64,000 bases of DNA from Cellulomonas avistercoris (GCF_014836445.1 NZ_JACSQV010000014.1:63945-127944); one strand, 5' to 3'; numbered from the stretch's first letter, positions 47,292 to 56,644 are shown. Program-made: numbers and translations. Notes: generated by a model not told the origin, from the letters alone.

Positions 47292-48464
47292 GTGCCTCTC
47301 GTGACGCCCCCCTCGACCGACCCGACGCCGGACGCCGGCACGGCGGGCCTGGCGCCGTACGACGCCGTCCTGCTGTTCTCCTTCGGCGGCCCGAACGGCC
47401 CCGACGACGTCCTGCCGTTCCTGCGCAACGTGACCGCGGGCAAGAACATCCCCGACGAGCGACTGGCCGAGGTCGCGGAGCACTACCACCACTTCGGCGG
47501 ACGCAGCCCGATCAACGAGCAGAACCTCGCGCTGCGGGCCGCCCTGCAGGCCGAGCTGGCGCGGCGCGGTCTCGACGTCCCCGTCGTGTGGGGCAACCGC
47601 AACTGGGAGCCGTACACGCGCGACGCGCTGGCCGAGGCGCGTGCCGCCGGTGCGCACCGCATCGTCGCGCTCGTGACGTCGGCGTACTCGTCGTACTCCG
47701 GCTGCCGGCAGTACCGCGAGGACCTCTGGGCGGCGCTGGACGCGGTGGCGACCCCGGACGGCGAGCCGCTCGTCGTCGACAAGGCACGCTCCTACTTCAA
47801 CCACCCGGGCTTCGTCCAGGCCAACGTGGACGCGGTCGTCGAGGCGTACGGGGCGACGTCCGCCGACGCCGCGTGGCCCCGCCTCGTCTTCGTGACGCAC
47901 TCGATCCCGGACACGATGGAGGCCGCGTCGGCCGTCGCCGGCGCGTCGTACCGCGAGCAGCACCTCGACGTCGCCCGCACCGTCGCCGCAGCGGCCGGGC
48001 AGCGTCTCGGCCGCCCGGTCGAGTGGGACCTGGCCTTCTGCTCGCGCTCGGGCCCGCCCAGCCAGCCGTGGCTCGAGCCCGACGTCAACGACCACCTCGA
48101 GGCGCTCGCGGCGGCGGGCACGACGTCGGTCGTGCTGTCGCCGATCGGCTTCGTGTCCGACCACATGGAGGTCGCGTTCGACCTCGACACCGAGGCGCTC
48201 GCCACGGCGCACGAGCTGGGCATGACCGCCGTGCGGGCCGACTCCGTGGGCGTGCGCGAGCCCTTCGTGCGCGGCCTGGTCGACCTGCTGCTCGAGCGCG
48301 CCGCGATCGCCCGGGCCGACGACGCCGGTGCGCCCCGGCCTGCCGAGGCGACGGCGGGCGACCTGCCCGCGTTCCGCTCGGTCTGCGTGCCGGGGTGCTG
48401 CCGGATGCGCGAGGGCGTCGACTCGGGCCGCCCGGCCGCGTGCTCGGTCGACCCCTGGTCCTGA
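47292..48464 (+). CDS. cpfC: Coproporphyrin III ferrochelatase
   Basis: A 390-aa ferrochelatase inserting Fe2+ into coproporphyrin III. Motifs: AVLLFSFGGPNGPDDVLPFL at the N-terminus, SAYSSYSGCRQYREDL, the catalytic His in FVTHSIPDTM at about 200, and a C-terminal CVPGCC cysteine cluster, expected to bind a [2Fe-2S] cluster in actinobacterial enzymes. With HemQ 40 bases downstream this is the coproporphyrin branch of haem synthesis. GTG 47292 (or 47301) is the start; the frame further up is antisense to the kinase. Confidence 0.94.
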   Translation: MPLVTPPSTDPTPDAGTAGLAPYDAVLLFSFGGPNGPDDVLPFLRNVTAGKNIPDERLAEVAEHYHHFGGRSPINEQNLALRAALQAELARRGLDVPVVWGNRNWEPYTRDALAEARAAGAHRIVALVTSAYSSYSGCRQYREDLWAALDAVATPDGEPLVVDKARSYFNHPGFVQANVDAVVEAYGATSADAAWPRLVFVTHSIPDTMEAASAVAGASYREQHLDVARTVAAAAGQRLGRPVEWDLAFCSRSGPPSQPWLEPDVNDHLEALAAAGTTSVVLSPIGFVSDHMEVAFDLDTEALATAHELGMTAVRADSVGVREPFVRGLVDLLLERAAIARADDAGAPRPAEATAGDLPAFRSVCVPGCCRMREGVDSGRPAACSVDPWS

Positions 48465-48503
48465 CCCCACCCGACCTGCTGCCCACCCGATGACGGAGCT
48501 CTT

Positions 48504-49220
48504 GTGACCACGCACGCGACCGCCCACCCGACCGACCCCGATGCGCTCAACACGACCATCCGCTACACGATGTGGTCGGTGTTCGCCGTCGACGGCCCGC
48601 TGCCCGCCGACGCGGCGGAGCGTGCGGACGTCGTCGCCGACGCGCTGCGTGCGGTCGCGTCCGACCCCGGGCTCGTCGTGCGCGGGTGGTACGACGTCGC
48701 GGGGCTGCGCGCGGACGCCGACCTCATGGTCTGGTGGCACGCCGAGACCGTCGAGCAGGTCCAGGGCGCCTATCACCGGCTGCGCGCGAGCGCGCTCGGC
48801 GAGGTGCTGACACCCGTCTGGTCCGTCGTCGGCCTGCACCGTCCCGCGGAGTTCAACCGGGCCCACGTCCCGGCCTTCCTCGCCGGGGAGCCCGCGGGCG
48901 ACTACGTGTGCGTCTACCCGTTCGTGCGGTCGTACGAGTGGTACGTCCTGCCGGACGACGAGCGGCGGCAGATGCTCCACGAGCACGGCGCGGCCGCGCG
49001 CGACTACGCCGACGTGCGCGCCAACACCGTCTCGTCGTTCGCGCTGGGCGACTACGAGTGGGTGCTCGCGTTCGAGGCGCCCGAGCTGCACCGCATCGTC
49101 GACCTCATGCGTGACCTGCGGGCGACGCAGGCGCGCCTGCACGTCCGCGAGGAGGTCCCCTTCTACACGGGGCCGCGCGTCGAGCTCGAGGAGTGGGCGC
49201 AGCTCCTGCCGCGCGCCTGA
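48504..49220 (+). CDS. hemQ: Coproheme decarboxylase HemQ/ChdC
   Basis: A 238-aa chlorite-dismutase-fold protein that makes haem b from coproheme using peroxide, the last step after CpfC. Motifs: [31 protein letters not shown], where the second tyrosine stretch and the His of MLHEHG are catalytic and haem-binding respectively, and a C-terminal [11 protein letters not shown] 48504 has GGAG six bases before it. Its place directly after ferrochelatase confirms the pathway. Confidence 0.95.
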   Translation: MTTHATAHPTDPDALNTTIRYTMWSVFAVDGPLPADAAERADVVADALRAVASDPGLVVRGWYDVAGLRADADLMVWWHAETVEQVQGAYHRLRASALGEVLTPVWSVVGLHRPAEFNRAHVPAFLAGEPAGDYVCVYPFVRSYEWYVLPDDERRQMLHEHGAAARDYADVRANTVSSFALGDYEWVLAFEAPELHRIVDLMRDLRATQARLHVREEVPFYTGPRVELEEWAQLLPRA

Positions 49221-49243
49221 GGCTCCAGGTGCCATGATCGAGC

Positions 49244-49678
49244 ATGCGCGACGACGGGCACGACCGGCCGACCTTCGCCGACCCCGCGGGGGCGGTCCCG
49301 GACGCCCCGTGGCTGCACGGCACGTGGCGGGTCGTGCGCTGCGACGGCGCGCCCCTCGCCGACGGCCTGCAGGGCCCGCCGTGGCTCACCTTCGACGGTG
49401 ACGGCATGGTGTTCGGCTACGCGGGGGTGAACCGCGTGCGCGGGACGTGGCGGCTCGACGGCACGGCGCTGACGTTCGGGCCGGTCGTCGCCACGCTCAT
49501 GGCCGGTCCGCCGGCGGCGACGGCCACCGAGCGGACCGTCCTCGGCGTGCTGCAGGACAGCGGGCACGTGACGCCCGAGCGCGACACCTTCGCGCTGCGG
49601 ACGCCCGGTGGACGGGTCCTCGAGCTCGTGCGCGCGCCCGACGTCCCTGCCGTGGGGGAGAGCCCTGCTCAGGGGTAG
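49244..49678 (+). CDS. META-domain (HslJ-like) protein
   Basis: A 144-aa protein with one META domain: LHGTWRVVRCDGAPLADGLQ, VNRVRGTWRLDGTALTFGP and MAGPP. Such domains occur in heat-induced HslJ and in secreted proteins; this copy has no signal peptide. The function is unknown. It starts 23 bases after HemQ and its stop overlaps the stop of glutamate dehydrogenase by ten bases on the opposite strand. Confidence 0.85.
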   Translation: MRDDGHDRPTFADPAGAVPDAPWLHGTWRVVRCDGAPLADGLQGPPWLTFDGDGMVFGYAGVNRVRGTWRLDGTALTFGPVVATLMAGPPAATATERTVLGVLQDSGHVTPERDTFALRTPGGRVLELVRAPDVPAVGESPAQG

Positions 49679-50970
49679 AGGCCGCGGATCAGGTGCGCCT
49701 CCGCCACCCGGCGGACGCCGATCGTCATGGCGGCCTCCCGCAGCGTCACCGACTCGGCCCGCGCGAGCGCGGCGACCGCGGCGTGGCTCGCGAGCATGCG
49801 CTGCTCGAGCCGCTCGGCGATCTCGCCCTCGGTCCACCAGTACGCCTGGTTGGCCTGCACCCACTCGAAGTAGCTGACCACGACCCCGCCGGCGTTCGCC
49901 AGGACGTCGGGCACCACCACGACGCCCCGTTCCGCGAGCACCCGGTCGCCCTCGCTCGTGGTGGGTCCGTTGGCGCCCTCCACCACCCATCGCGCCTTGA
50001 CGTGCTGGGCCGTCTCGCCGTCCAGGACGCCCTCGACGGCGGCCGGCACGAGCAGGTCGACGTCCAGCGCCAGGAGCTCCTCGTTGCTCAGCGGGTCGGC
50101 GTCCGGGAACCCGGTCACGGATCCCGTGCTGGCGACGTGCTCCAGCAGCGCCGGCAGGTCGAGCCCGTCGTCCCGTCGCACGCCCCCGTGCTCGTCGCTG
50201 ACCGCGACGACGCGGCTGCCGGCCTCGTGCAGGAGCCTGGCGGTGTGCGACCCGACCTTGCCGAACCCCTGCACGGCCGCACGGACCTCGGACAGCTCGA
50301 CGCCGTCGGCCCGCAGCGCCGCGCGCGCGGTGTGGACCACGCCCTGCGACGTGGCCGTCGGGCGTCCGAGCGACCCACCGACCGCGAGCGGCTTGCCCGT
50401 GGTCACCGCCGGGATCGTGTACCCGCGGTTGACCGAGTACGTGTCCATGACCCAGGCCATGGTCTGCTCGTTCGTCCCGATGTCGGGCGCCATGATGTCC
50501 CGCTCGGGGCCGATCATGGGCATGATCTCACTCGTGTAGCGGCGGGTGATGCGCTCGAGCTCACCGGTCGAGTGCGCGTGCGGGTCGACCGTGACGCCTC
50601 CCTTCGCACCGCCGTAGGGGACGTCGACGACGGCGCACTTCCACGTCATCCACATGGCGAGCGCGCGGACCTCGTCGATGTCGACGCCGAGCGCGTAGCG
50701 CAGTCCACCCTTGCCGGGTCCGCGCGAGATGTTGTGCTGCACGCGGTAGCCGGTGAAGACCTGGACGCGACCGTCGTCGCGCCGCAGCGGCACGGCGACG
50801 CGCAGCTCGCGGCGCGGGGTCGCGAGCACCTCGTGCAGGTCCTCGCCGTACCCCAGGATCTCGACCGCACGCCTCAGCTGTGCCTGCGCGGTCGCCAGGG
50901 GGGCGGTGTCCGGGTCGGGGTGCGGGTGGACGGCCGTGCCGTCCGTGGTCGTGGTCGAGGGGTGGCCCAT
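49669..50970 (-). CDS. gdhA: Glutamate dehydrogenase (Glu/Leu/Phe/Val family)
   Basis: A 433-aa enzyme interconverting glutamate and 2-oxoglutarate plus ammonia. Substrate motifs ISRGPGKGGLRYALGVDIDE and the catalytic lysine in VPYGGAKGGVTVDP, MAPDIGTNEQTMAWVMD, and the NAD(P) motif VQGFGKVGSHTARLLHEAG at about 235-253. Length fits the hexameric type. ATG 50970 has purine-rich AGGGTGAGG before it. Confidence 0.94.
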   Translation of the reverse strand: MGHPSTTTTDGTAVHPHPDPDTAPLATAQAQLRRAVEILGYGEDLHEVLATPRRELRVAVPLRRDDGRVQVFTGYRVQHNISRGPGKGGLRYALGVDIDEVRALAMWMTWKCAVVDVPYGGAKGGVTVDPHAHSTGELERITRRYTSEIMPMIGPERDIMAPDIGTNEQTMAWVMDTYSVNRGYTIPAVTTGKPLAVGGSLGRPTATSQGVVHTARAALRADGVELSEVRAAVQGFGKVGSHTARLLHEAGSRVVAVSDEHGGVRRDDGLDLPALLEHVASTGSVTGFPDADPLSNEELLALDVDLLVPAAVEGVLDGETAQHVKARWVVEGANGPTTSEGDRVLAERGVVVVPDVLANAGGVVVSYFEWVQANQAYWWTEGEIAERLEQRMLASHAAVAALARAESVTLREAAMTIGVRRVAEAHLIRGLYP

Positions 50971-51005
50971 ACCTCACCCTGGCACGTCGACCAGCCCGCC
51001 ACCCG

Positions 51006-51485
51006 TCAGCAGAGCCGAGTGTCCGTCACCCACCTGACGACGTTGCCGCCGAGGTGACGGCTGTGACGCGCGGGCACCAGGACGCACGTCCCGAGCGACC
51101 CGTCGGAGCGGACGGGGGCGACGAACAGGCTGGTGGAGCGGCAGTTGATCACGCGGGCGGTCCACGGCGACGGGAACGCCAGGTAGTACGACGAGAGGTA
51201 GTCGCACCAGACCTCGGCGTCCTCGGTGCCGGCCGGCGTCGTGACGGCGTCCGGGGCCGCGGCCGGCGGGGCCGCGACGCTCCGGTCCGTGCTCGTGGCG
51301 GCCGACCGGGCCGCGCCGGCGTCGCGCGCGGTAGCAGCGCTCGGCAGCGTGGTCGCCACGACCGCCGCGACCGCCAGCGCGGTCGTGACGCGGCGACGGG
51401 CGCGCATGCCGCGCGCCGCGTGCAGCCGCTCGTGCCGTGTGGCCGGGACGGCGGCGTGGCGCGCGTGGCGGGTGGTGCGGAGCAT
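51006..51485 (-). CDS. Secreted four-cysteine protein
   Basis: A 159-aa protein. Residues 1-60 are basic and then hydrophobic (VTTALAVAAVVATTLPSAAT) ending in an AxA-type cleavage site; an Ala/Ser linker follows; the C-terminal ~65 residues hold four cysteines (CDYLSSYY, INCRST, GTCVLVP and the final LC), a likely disulphide-bonded domain. It loosely resembles DUF6355-type secreted proteins, a weak assignment. ATG 51485 has GAGAGGGG five bases before it; the open frame further upstream would run through a 9-bp-arm inverted repeat. Confidence 0.75.
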   Translation of the reverse strand: MLRTTRHARHAAVPATRHERLHAARGMRARRRVTTALAVAAVVATTLPSAATARDAGAARSAATSTDRSVAAPPAAAPDAVTTPAGTEDAEVWCDYLSSYYLAFPSPWTARVINCRSTSLFVAPVRSDGSLGTCVLVPARHSRHLGGNVVRWVTDTRLC

Positions 51486-51572
51486 CGCGTCCCCTCTCGG
51501 CTCCCGCCGAGCGCTGACGGGGGCGCCGCACCCCGTCGTGCGACGCCGGACCCACCCTGACGCGACGTCACC

Positions 51573-51595
51573 CGTGCTGTCAAGGCGTGACAGCA
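51573..51595. promoter_or_regulatory. Perfect inverted repeat between LacI gene and secreted protein gene
   Basis: GTGCTGTCA-AGGCG-TGACAGCAC: 9-bp perfect arms. It lies 88 bases before the secreted protein start and 45 bases after the LacI gene stop, so it may be an operator of the former or a terminator of the latter. The lack of a U-tract and the TGTCA...TGACA form favour an operator. Confidence 0.5.
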
Positions 51596-51639
51596 CTGGG
51601 GTCAGAGCCCGCCATTGCTGGGTGCCGCCCGCGGACGGA

Positions 51640-52680
51640 TCAGGCGGACGCGCGCACCACGAGCTCGGGGGCGAAGATGAGCGGCTCGGCGCCGGGGGCC
51701 CCGTGCAGCTGGTCGAGCAGCCGGGCGCCGGCGGCACGCGCCATGGCGACGACGGGCTGGATGACGCTCGTCAGCGGCGGCGTGGTGGTCGCGGCCACCC
51801 CGAGGTTGTCGTAGCCGACGATCGCCACGTCACCGGGCACCTCGCGCCCGAGCTCGGCGAGCACGCCGAGGGCTCCGGTCGCCATGAGGTCGGAGGCGAT
51901 GAAGATCCCGTCGACGTCGGGGAAGCGGGTGAGCAGGTCGCGCGCGGCGTGCGCGCCCGACGTGATGGTGAAGTCCCCGTGGACGACCGCGGACTGGTCG
52001 AGGTCCGAGGCGGCCATCGCGAGGCGCCACCCGGCGAGCCGGTCGATGCCGGCGGACATGTCCTGCGGCCCCGCGATCGTGGCCACGCGTCGGCAGCCAC
52101 GGTCGATGAGGTGCTGCGTCGCGAGCCGCCCGCCCTCGGTGTTGTCGGTGTCGACGTACTGGACGTCCTCGTCCGACGCCGACAGCGGGCGACCGACGAA
52201 GACGTTCGGGACGCGCGAGGCGAGCAGCGCACGGTCGAGCTCGTCGTCCCGGTGGTGCGACACCACGATCGCCCCGTCGACGTGCCCGTTGCGCAGGTAG
52301 CGGATGGTCCGCTCGCTCTCGCCCGGGCGGGCGATGACGAGGACGACCTGGATGTCGGAGTCGGCGAGCGACGTGCTCAACCCGTTGAGCGTGCCCGCGA
52401 AGAAGGGGTCCGACAGCACGCGCTCGTCCGGCTCGGGCACGACCAGAGCGATCGAGTCCGTGCGGCGGGTCACGAGGGAGCGCGCGGCGCGGTTGGGCGT
52501 GTAGCCCAGGTCGGCGACGGCGGCCTCGACGGCCGAGAGCGCCTCGGGGGAGACCCGGAGCCCGCCGTTGATCGCGCGCGACGCCGTCGAGCGCGAGACG
52601 CCGGCGCGCTCGGCGACCTGCTCGAGGGTGGGCGCGGCCGGCCGCGACGGGTCGGTGCGGAGCGAGAAGTTGTCGACCAC
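51640..52680 (-). CDS. LacI-family transcriptional regulator
   Basis: A 346-aa repressor: HTH TLEQVAERAGVSRSTASRAI at about 18-37 and NRAARSLVTRRTD, then a periplasmic-binding-like sugar sensor ending in PPLTSVIQPV and LIFAPELVVRAS. It lies downstream of the sugar transporter genes in the same orientation, so it most likely senses the imported sugar. GTG 52680 is the only in-frame start with a full HTH. A 12-bp palindrome 37 bases upstream may be its own operator. Confidence 0.92.
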   Translation of the reverse strand: MVDNFSLRTDPSRPAAPTLEQVAERAGVSRSTASRAINGGLRVSPEALSAVEAAVADLGYTPNRAARSLVTRRTDSIALVVPEPDERVLSDPFFAGTLNGLSTSLADSDIQVVLVIARPGESERTIRYLRNGHVDGAIVVSHHRDDELDRALLASRVPNVFVGRPLSASDEDVQYVDTDNTEGGRLATQHLIDRGCRRVATIAGPQDMSAGIDRLAGWRLAMAASDLDQSAVVHGDFTITSGAHAARDLLTRFPDVDGIFIASDLMATGALGVLAELGREVPGDVAIVGYDNLGVAATTTPPLTSVIQPVVAMARAAGARLLDQLHGAPGAEPLIFAPELVVRASA

Positions 52681-52716
52681 CGTTGGTCATCCCCTCTGTG
52701 GCTGCACTGAGGCAGC

Positions 52717-52728
52717 ATGAACGTTCAT
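52717..52728. promoter_or_regulatory. Candidate LacI operator in front of the regulator gene
   Basis: ATGAACGTTCAT is a perfect 12-bp palindrome with the central CG typical of LacI-family sites. Position 37-48 bases before the LacI start suggests autoregulation. Confidence 0.5.
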
Positions 52729-52789
52729 CTGGCCAGGACTCTCGCGCCGCACGACGTGAGGGTACCTGCGGACCGTGCGGTCCCGGGGT

Positions 52790-52840
<51 letters not shown>

Positions 52841-52875
52841 CGGGGGGCCCCCCCGACCAGGCACGACGTGCGGTG

Positions 52876-53784
52876 TCAGCCCTTGACCGCCCCTGCCATG
52901 ATGCCCGCGACGAGCTGACGCCCGGCGACCACGAACAGCAGCAGCAGCGGGATCGCCGAGAGCACGACGCCCGCCATGACCAGGGACATGTCGACGAAGT
53001 ACGTGGCCTGCAGCAGCTGGAGAGCCACGGGCAGGGTCGGGTTCGTCGAGCCGAGGACGATGAACGGCCAGAAGAAGTTCGTCCACGAGCCGACGAACGC
53101 GAACAGACCGAGCATGATCGCGGCGGGCCGCGCGGCCGGCAGGGCGATGCTCCAGAACGTGCGGATCATGGAGGCGCCGTCGACCCGCGCCGCCTCGATC
53201 AGCTCGTAGGGGAGCGCGGACTCGAGGTACTGCGTCATCCAGAAGACGCCGAACGCCGTGACCAGGCCGGGCACGATGACCGCGACCAGCTTGCCGAGCC
53301 AGTGCAGCTCCGCCATGACGATGAACAGCGGGACGATGCCCAGCTGTGTCGGCACCGCCGTGGTGGCGATGACGAACAGCAGCAGGCCGGACCGCCCGCG
53401 GAACCGCAGCTTCGCGAAGGAGAAGCCGGCGAGCGTCGAGAACAGCACGACCGACACCGAGGTGATGACGGCCACGATGATCGAGTTCGTCAGCGCCTTC
53501 CAGAAGTTGATGTCCGCGTTCAGCACCTCGGATGCGTTGTGGAAGAAGTTGCTGCCGGGGATGAGCGACGGGATCGGGTTCTGCGCGATGGTCGTGGCGT
53601 CCGAGCTCGCCAGCAGGAACGCGTAGTAGATCGGCGACACGAACACGAGGATCGCGAGCACCAGCAGCGTGTAGGTGACCCAGCCCGGCCGACGCTCCGA
53701 GCCGTACCCCCGCGAACGGTTCGCCGCTCGCGCGGCGCCGGCACCGGCGGTCTGCCGGATGTAGGGGACCGAGGGCGCGCTCAT
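52876..53784 (-). CDS. CUT1 sugar ABC permease, MalG type
   Basis: A 302-aa permease with six spans and the ABC-coupling EAA loop EAARVDGASMIRTFWSIALP at about 199-218. Partner of the MalF-type permease, whose stop it overlaps by ATGA. No ATPase gene is nearby; CUT1 systems in actinobacteria often share one ATPase (MsiK). Confidence 0.93.
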   Translation of the reverse strand: MSAPSVPYIRQTAGAGAARAANRSRGYGSERRPGWVTYTLLVLAILVFVSPIYYAFLLASSDATTIAQNPIPSLIPGSNFFHNASEVLNADINFWKALTNSIIVAVITSVSVVLFSTLAGFSFAKLRFRGRSGLLLFVIATTAVPTQLGIVPLFIVMAELHWLGKLVAVIVPGLVTAFGVFWMTQYLESALPYELIEAARVDGASMIRTFWSIALPAARPAAIMLGLFAFVGSWTNFFWPFIVLGSTNPTLPVALQLLQATYFVDMSLVMAGVVLSAIPLLLLFVVAGRQLVAGIMAGAVKG

Positions 53785-54791
53785 CGCTTGACCTTCTTCC
53801 GTCGTGGTTCCTTCGGCGTCGCGTCCGACGCGATGCGGCGGGTGAGCCAGAAGTTGAGCATGCCCACGGCGAGGATGATGAGGAACAGCACCCACGCGAC
53901 AGCGGCCGCTCGTCCGAAGCTCTTCTGGTTGCCGAAGCCGAGCTCGTAGATGTACATGGTCACGGTCATCCACTGCCGACCGGGACCGCCCTGCCCGAGC
54001 TGGTCGAACATGCGCGGCTCGTCGAAGATCTGCAGGCCACCGATGGTCGACGTGATGACGACGAAGATCAGGGTCGGGCGGATCTGGGGGATCGTGATCG
54101 AGAAGAACTGCCGCACGCGGGCGGCGCCGTCGATGACGGCGGCCTCGTAGAGCTCCCGCGGCACGGCCTGCATCGCTGCGAGCAGGATCAGCGTGTTGTA
54201 GCCGGTCCACCGGAAGTTGACCATGGTGGCGACCGCGAAGTGCGACGGCAGCACGGCGCCGTGCCACTTGATCGGGTCGATGCCCACGATCCCGAGCACG
54301 GCGTTCGCGAGACCGGACTGGTCGGCGAAGACCTTGCCGAAGATGAGCGAGACGGCCACGGGGGCGATGACGTAGGGCACCAGCACGCCCATGCGCCAGA
54401 ACGTCCTGGCACGCAGGTTCGCGTCGAGGATCGCCGCGAGCACGATCGCCACCATGAGCTGGGGGACCGTCGACAGCAGGAAGATGCTGAAGGTGTTGCG
54501 CAGGCCCTTCCAGAAGTTCGGCTCCTGGAAGACGAAGGCGAAGTTCTCGAAGCCGACGAACTCACCCTGGCCACCGAGCAGGTGCCAGTCGTACACCGAG
54601 ACGTACGCGGTGTAGGCCAGCGGGAAGAGCCCGGTGAGGCCGAACAGGATGAAGAACGGCGAGATGTACAGGTAGGGCGAGACCTTGACGTCCCAGCGGC
54701 CCAGCTTCTGGCTGAAGCCGACGCGGCGCGGTTCGCGCGGGGAGTCAGGCAGCCGGCGCCCGGCGCGCGGCTGCGTGGTCGAGGTGGCCAT
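53781..54791 (-). CDS. CUT1 sugar ABC permease, MalF type
   Basis: A 336-aa permease with about six spans: YLYISPFFILFGLTGLFPLA at the first span and the EAA-type loop EAAVIDGAARVRQFFSITIP at about 218-237. ATG 54791 has GGAGG six bases before it; the frame upstream is in a hairpin. It follows the binding-protein gene after 94 bases that hold a 16-bp stem. Confidence 0.93.
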   Translation of the reverse strand: MATSTTQPRAGRRLPDSPREPRRVGFSQKLGRWDVKVSPYLYISPFFILFGLTGLFPLAYTAYVSVYDWHLLGGQGEFVGFENFAFVFQEPNFWKGLRNTFSIFLLSTVPQLMVAIVLAAILDANLRARTFWRMGVLVPYVIAPVAVSLIFGKVFADQSGLANAVLGIVGIDPIKWHGAVLPSHFAVATMVNFRWTGYNTLILLAAMQAVPRELYEAAVIDGAARVRQFFSITIPQIRPTLIFVVITSTIGGLQIFDEPRMFDQLGQGGPGRQWMTVTMYIYELGFGNQKSFGRAAAVAWVLFLIILAVGMLNFWLTRRIASDATPKEPRRKKVKR

Positions 54792-54825
54792 GAGGGTCCT
54801 CCGGAGACTCAGGGGCGACGCGGAC

Positions 54826-54863
54826 GGGGCCGGGTCGGTGGCGGTCACCACCGACCCGGCCCC
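54826..54863 (-). terminator. Intercistronic hairpin between binding protein and permease genes
   Basis: GGGGCCGGGTCGGTGG pairs perfectly with CCACCGACCCGGCCCC around CGGTCA: a 16-bp stem, the strongest in the window. In such operons a hairpin here lets the binding protein be made in excess over the permeases, by partial termination or 3'-end protection. Confidence 0.8.
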
Positions 54864-54885
54864 GGAGCGTTGAGGTCAGGTCAGG

Positions 54886-56187
54886 TCAGCCGAGACCCTG
54901 GACCACCCCGACGAAGGTCTCCCACTGGGCGGCGGGGTCGGCGCCGTTGACGTCGACCTCGACGATCGCGTTGGAGATCGCGTCCTGGATCGTGAAGTAC
55001 TGCGGGCCCTTGAAGGGCACGACGACGCCCTTGGCACGGTTGGCGAGGATCTCGCCGACGGGCGCGTTGTTGAAGAACTCGTTGGTCGCCGACTTGATCT
55101 CGTCGGACTCGAGCGCCTCGACCTGGCTCGGGAACGTGCCCTCGTTGTTGAAGGCCTCGATCTGCTGCTCAGGAGCGGTCAGCCACGCGGCCAGCTCCTT
55201 GGCGGCCTCGACGTTCTCGCCCTGCGACGGAACGGTCAGGAACGAGCCGCCCCAGTTGCCCGAGCCGCCGGGGAAGACGTCGGCCAGGTCCCAGCCGGTG
55301 ACGCCGGCCGCGTTGCCCGCGATGACGCCGAGCATCCAGCCCGGAGCCAGCATGACGGCGAAGCCGTCCGTCTGGAACGAGTTCGTCCAGTCGTCGCTCC
55401 ACTGGCTGAAGTGGGCGGACATGTTGTCCGTCTTCGCAGCGGACGTGACCTGGTCGTACATCGCCTTGATGCGCGGGTTGTCGAGCGCGATCACGTCACC
55501 GGAGTCGGGGTCCTCGTAGGCCGCCTCCTCCTGGTTGACCATGCCCTGGTAGACGGCGCTGGCGGAGTCGAAGAAGGGCTTGCCCGTCTTGGCCGTGTAG
55601 TCCTTGCCGACCTGGAAGAACGTGTCCCACGTGGCGGCGTCGCCACCGAAGAGCTCGGCGACGGACTCGCGGTCGCTCGGCAGGCCGGCGGCCTCGAAGA
55701 GGTCGGCGCGGTAGGCGATGCCCTCGGGGCCGACGTCGGTGCCGTAGCCGATGAGCTTGCCGTCCGGCGTGGTGGCCTGGGCGACCTTCCAGTCGAGCCA
55801 GCGGCCCTCGACGTCGGGGGACGCCAGGTCCTCGAAGTAGTCGGGGAACTGCATCAGCTCGGGCAGCCAGTCGACCTCGATGGCCTCGATGTCGGCGGTG
55901 CCGGAACCGGCCGCGAGACGCGTGTTGAGGTTCTCGCGCGCCTCGTTCGACGTCGCGGCGACCTTCTGCTCGATCGTGACGCCCGGGTGCTCGGCCTCGT
56001 AGCGGTCGAACATCTCGTCCGTGTAGCCGAACTTGTTGAAGGTGGCGACCGTGAGGGTGATGTTGCCGCCGTCCGCGGTCTCGTCACCCTCGCCCGCGTC
56101 GTCGCTCGAGGAGCAGGCGGTGGCGACGAGTGCAATGCTCGTCACACCAGCTGCGAGCGCCCACGCCTTGCGTGTGGTCTTGCGCAC
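54886..56187 (-). CDS. Extracellular sugar-binding lipoprotein (CUT1)
   Basis: A 433-aa solute-binding protein. Signal and lipobox SIALVATAC with Cys at about 25, a Ser/Asp/Gly-rich tether, then a type-1 sugar-binding fold (ITLTVATFNKFGYTDEMFDR, GTDVGPEGIAYRADLFEAAG, WGGSFLTVPSQGENVEAAKE). The sugar is unknown; cello- or xylo-oligosaccharides are possible in this group. GTG 56187 has GGGAG six bases before it. It leads the operon and carries a CebR-like operator about 140 bases upstream. Confidence 0.93.
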   Translation of the reverse strand: MRKTTRKAWALAAGVTSIALVATACSSSDDAGEGDETADGGNITLTVATFNKFGYTDEMFDRYEAEHPGVTIEQKVAATSNEARENLNTRLAAGSGTADIEAIEVDWLPELMQFPDYFEDLASPDVEGRWLDWKVAQATTPDGKLIGYGTDVGPEGIAYRADLFEAAGLPSDRESVAELFGGDAATWDTFFQVGKDYTAKTGKPFFDSASAVYQGMVNQEEAAYEDPDSGDVIALDNPRIKAMYDQVTSAAKTDNMSAHFSQWSDDWTNSFQTDGFAVMLAPGWMLGVIAGNAAGVTGWDLADVFPGGSGNWGGSFLTVPSQGENVEAAKELAAWLTAPEQQIEAFNNEGTFPSQVEALESDEIKSATNEFFNNAPVGEILANRAKGVVVPFKGPQYFTIQDAISNAIVEVDVNGADPAAQWETFVGVVQGLG

Positions 56188-56644
56188 AATGACTCCCTTG
56201 TCAGTCGGACGGCTGCGTCGCCGTACACCTTGTCCGCGTGCCGCTCGCCCGGCCTGTGGGGCCGGACGGACGTCGCGCGTTGGGGCTTTCGGGCCCCGGC
56301 ATGGGTGCGCTTCCGGATGAGTCTCGCGGGAGCGTTCCCACGCACTGCGGGACACCTTCGTCCCGGAGATGGGCGGGTGTCAAGGACGGTGCGGCGCAAT
56401 GGGGTGGTGGTAGCGGTCCCACACGTACGTCCTCGCAGGTCAGCGCCATTTCCCACGCCTCCCACGTTATCCAATCGTTACGGCTCGGAGACCTGCCCGT
56501 GCCTCGTTCAGGCGACCGGCGTGCGGCCGCGCCGGGGCGGCTGGTCGGCCGCGTCTCGGCTGGGCCCATACCCCGACGAATGGGGCGTCGGGCGCGCACG
56601 GGAGGGCGCACCGCCCTGTGGCGGTGCGCCGTCCCGCGACGGGT
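56188..56644. other. Upstream region of the sugar operon
   Basis: No gene recognised. It holds the operator at 56327-56340 and, presumably, the promoter for the binding-protein gene on the minus strand; the 3' end of the DUF2505 gene borders it. Open frames here lack coding character. Confidence 0.6.
56327..56340. promoter_or_regulatory. CebR-like LacI-family operator
   Basis: CGGGAGCGTTCCCA differs from the published CebR site TGGGAGCGCTCCCA at two positions. It sits 140 bases upstream of the binding-protein start, the expected place for control by the LacI regulator at the far end of the operon. Confidence 0.6.
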
